Shown here: in pieces, positions 5,378 through 6,767 of the stretch | How the letters are laid out: each line of letters begins with the position of its first letter | Numbering within the stretch: the stretch's first letter is position 1 | Assembly: GCA_015662815.1 (NCBI GenBank) | Contig: DQTK01000036.1 | Location: forward strand, 1-6,767 | Source: Aquifex aeolicus | GTDB lineage: Bacteria; Aquificota; Aquificia; Aquificales; Aquificaceae | Direction of reading: 5' to 3' | DNA length: 6,767 nucleotides | Translations under genes and position numbers: made by a program | The notes under the pieces: generated by a model | Seen by the model: the letters and a program-made list of their open reading frames with translations, nothing else | The model's database searches: none | What the model was told of the DNA's origin: nothing

Positions 5378-5406
5378 TTGTGAGAATCTGTGGCTCTATC
5401 TATAAT
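5378..5406 (+). promoter_or_regulatory. Strong candidate ftsH promoter (distal)
   Basis: TTGTGA (5378-5383), a 17-base spacer and a perfect TATAAT (5401-5406) make the best sigma-70-type match I found in the window. Start would be near 5413, giving ftsH a leader of about 65 bases. The -35 box overlaps the end of the ribosome site of the divergent hypothetical gene, and the spacer contains a GANTC site (5384-5388). Confidence 0.55.
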
Positions 5407-5423
5407 CTACATGCTTAATAATA

Positions 5424-5452
5424 TTGCAAATAATTTTCATCTTAACTATTTT
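5424..5452 (+). promoter_or_regulatory. Second candidate ftsH promoter (proximal)
   Basis: TTGCAA (5424-5429), a 17-base spacer and TATTTT (5447-5452) place a start near 5459-5460, just before the ftsH ribosome site. TTGCAA is its own reverse complement, so the same box may serve the divergent minus-strand gene, though the minus -10 options (near 5399-5407) are poorly spaced. Confidence 0.35.
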
Positions 5453-5478
5453 TTAAATGTAATTTTAGGAGGAGGTTA

Positions 5479-6767
5479 ATGAACGCATTAAAAAATATGT
5501 TTATATGGCTGATATTTATCGGAGCTGCAATAGTAGCCTTTAACCTATTCGAAACTAAAAGGGGGTTTAGCGCAAAAGTTTCCCTTAACGAATTTGTAAA
5601 ACTCGTTGAAGAAGGAAAGATATCTTACGCTCAAGTAAAGGGAAATACGGTAATAGTTCAAACAAAAGATGGCCAACGCCTTGAAGTGATTCTTCCCCCT
5701 AACTCCAATATAGTTGATAAACTCATCGAAAAAGGGGTAAGAGTAGAAGTTTCAAATCCTGAACCACCCGGAGGATGGTTCGTAAACCTTCTAATATCCT
5801 GGCTTCCGATACTTCTATTTATCGGTATATGGATACTTATTCTCAGGCAAATGTCCGGTGGGGCAAATGCTACACGAGCCTTTAACTTCGGCAAAAGCAG
5901 AGCAAAACTATACATAGAAGAAAAGCCTAAAGTAACCTTCAACGATGTAGCCGGGATAGACGAGGTTAAAGAAGAGGTAAAAGAAATTATTGAATATCTA
6001 AAAGACCCGGTAAAGTTTCAGAAACTCGGTGGTAGGCCTCCAAAAGGAGTTCTGCTGTACGGTGAGCCGGGAGTCGGAAAAACATTACTTGCCAAAGCTA
6101 TAGCAGGTGAAGCTCACGTTCCCTTCATATCCGTCTCCGGTTCTGACTTTGTCGAAATGTTCGTAGGAGTCGGTGCAGCTAGGGTGAGGGATTTATTCGA
6201 AACTGCAAAAAAACATGCTCCGTGCATCATCTTCATAGATGAGATTGACGCTGTTGGTCGTTCAAGGGGAGCAATATCCATAGGAGGAGGGCACGATGAA
6301 AGAGAGCAAACTTTAAACCAGCTCTTGGTAGAAATGGATGGCTTTGACACGTCTGACGGAATTATAGTAATAGCAGCAACAAATAGACCGGATATATTAG
6401 ACCCCGCTCTTCTTAGACCCGGAAGATTTGACAGGCAAATTTTTATTCCGAAACCCGATGTAAGGGGTAGATATGAAATTCTAAAAGTGCACGCGAAGAA
6501 TAAGAAGTTGGCAAAAGATGTAGACTTAGAGTGGATAGCAAGGGCAACTCCGGGCTTTACCGGTGCAGATTTGGAAAACCTACTCAATGAAGCCGCTCTA
6601 CTTGCTGCGAGGAAGGGGAAAAACGAGATAACTATGGAAGAAATAGAAGAAGCTCTCGATAGAATTACCATGGGTCTTGAAAGAAAAGGAATGAAGATAT
6701 CCTCTAAAGAAAAGGAAAAGATAGCTATCCACGAAGCTGGACATGCTCTAATGGGATTTGTCTCTGA
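5479..6767 (+). CDS. ftsH: ATP-dependent zinc metalloprotease FtsH (partial, C-terminus beyond window)
   Basis: Known role: hexameric membrane-anchored AAA+ protease that extracts and degrades damaged membrane proteins and regulatory proteins. Seen in 429 codons: a first membrane span at about 7-24, an outer-face domain of about 75 residues, a second span at about 103-123, then the AAA+ module. That contains Walker A G-E-P-G-V-G-K-T (195-202), the pore loop M-F-V-G (227-230), Walker B I-F-I-D-E (251-255), and the second region of homology A-T-N-R-P ending R-P-G-R-F-D-R (313-319) with the arginine fingers. The zinc site H-E-A-G-H (418-422) begins the protease domain just before the edge; the third zinc ligand lies outside. 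Walker A departs from the common G-P-P-G-T-G-K-T but keeps Lys and Thr. The start is fixed by ribosome site AGGAGGAGG (5467-5475) four bases upstream. Confidence 0.98.
   Translation, partial: MNALKNMFIWLIFIGAAIVAFNLFETKRGFSAKVSLNEFVKLVEEGKISYAQVKGNTVIVQTKDGQRLEVILPPNSNIVDKLIEKGVRVEVSNPEPPGGWFVNLLISWLPILLFIGIWILILRQMSGGANATRAFNFGKSRAKLYIEEKPKVTFNDVAGIDEVKEEVKEIIEYLKDPVKFQKLGGRPPKGVLLYGEPGVGKTLLAKAIAGEAHVPFISVSGSDFVEMFVGVGAARVRDLFETAKKHAPCIIFIDEIDAVGRSRGAISIGGGHDEREQTLNQLLVEMDGFDTSDGIIVIAATNRPDILDPALLRPGRFDRQIFIPKPDVRGRYEILKVHAKNKKLAKDVDLEWIARATPGFTGADLENLLNEAALLAARKGKNEITMEEIEEALDRITMGLERKGMKISSKEKEKIAIHEAGHALMGFVS

Noticed and set aside
5220..5405. 61-codon plus-strand frame spanning the hypothetical gene start and the ftsH promoter
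   Set aside because: It covers a strong ribosome site and promoter on the opposite side and has no motif; chance frame.
6114..6671. 185-codon open frame on the minus strand inside ftsH
   Set aside because: It lies antisense to the conserved AAA+ module, is Ser-, Ala- and Pro-rich with no recognisable motif, and has no ribosome site; it is a by-product of the ftsH codons.

Overview
The window looks like chromosomal DNA from a thermophilic bacterium of the Aquificales, most likely Aquifex or a close relative. This is inferred from the protein sequences (FtsH, QueF, NapA-type antiporter, PurS), from Arg codons dominated by AGA/AGG and Ile by ATA, from strong GGAGG ribosome sites, and from small, functionally mixed gene clusters with very short gaps. 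No database search was possible. There is no insertion sequence, CRISPR array, phage gene or rRNA.

Layout. At the left edge, on the minus strand, is the N-terminal part of a HinfI/CcrM-type adenine DNA methyltransferase (464 to the edge), preceded by a probable 40-residue membrane protein (615..493) too short for usual gene finding. Divergent to these is a leader of about 240 nt and then queF on the plus strand, best started at 854 rather than at the first ATG of its open frame. A second minus-strand unit holds purS, a DEDDh 3'-5' exonuclease and tRNA-Ser(GCU) in that transcription order with short gaps. Divergent from purS, a plus-strand pair encodes an FMN-binding flavin reductase-like protein, apparently on a leaderless mRNA, and a NapA-type Na+/H+ antiporter. 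It converges on a minus-strand pair made of an unrecognised acidic protein and a PP2C phosphatase whose start overlaps its neighbour's stop. The right edge carries the first 429 codons of ftsH behind good promoter candidates and a strong ribosome site.

How the genes relate. Most are housekeeping: purine synthesis, queuosine/preQ0 reduction, proofreading or repair, ion homeostasis, membrane protein quality control. Groupings such as purS with an exonuclease and a tRNA are not obvious pathways. The most promising items for new biology are the unknown protein coupled to the PP2C phosphatase, the small membrane protein upstream of the methyltransferase, the possible structured leader of queF, and the compact divergent promoter regions. 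I found no clear evidence for a wholly new system.
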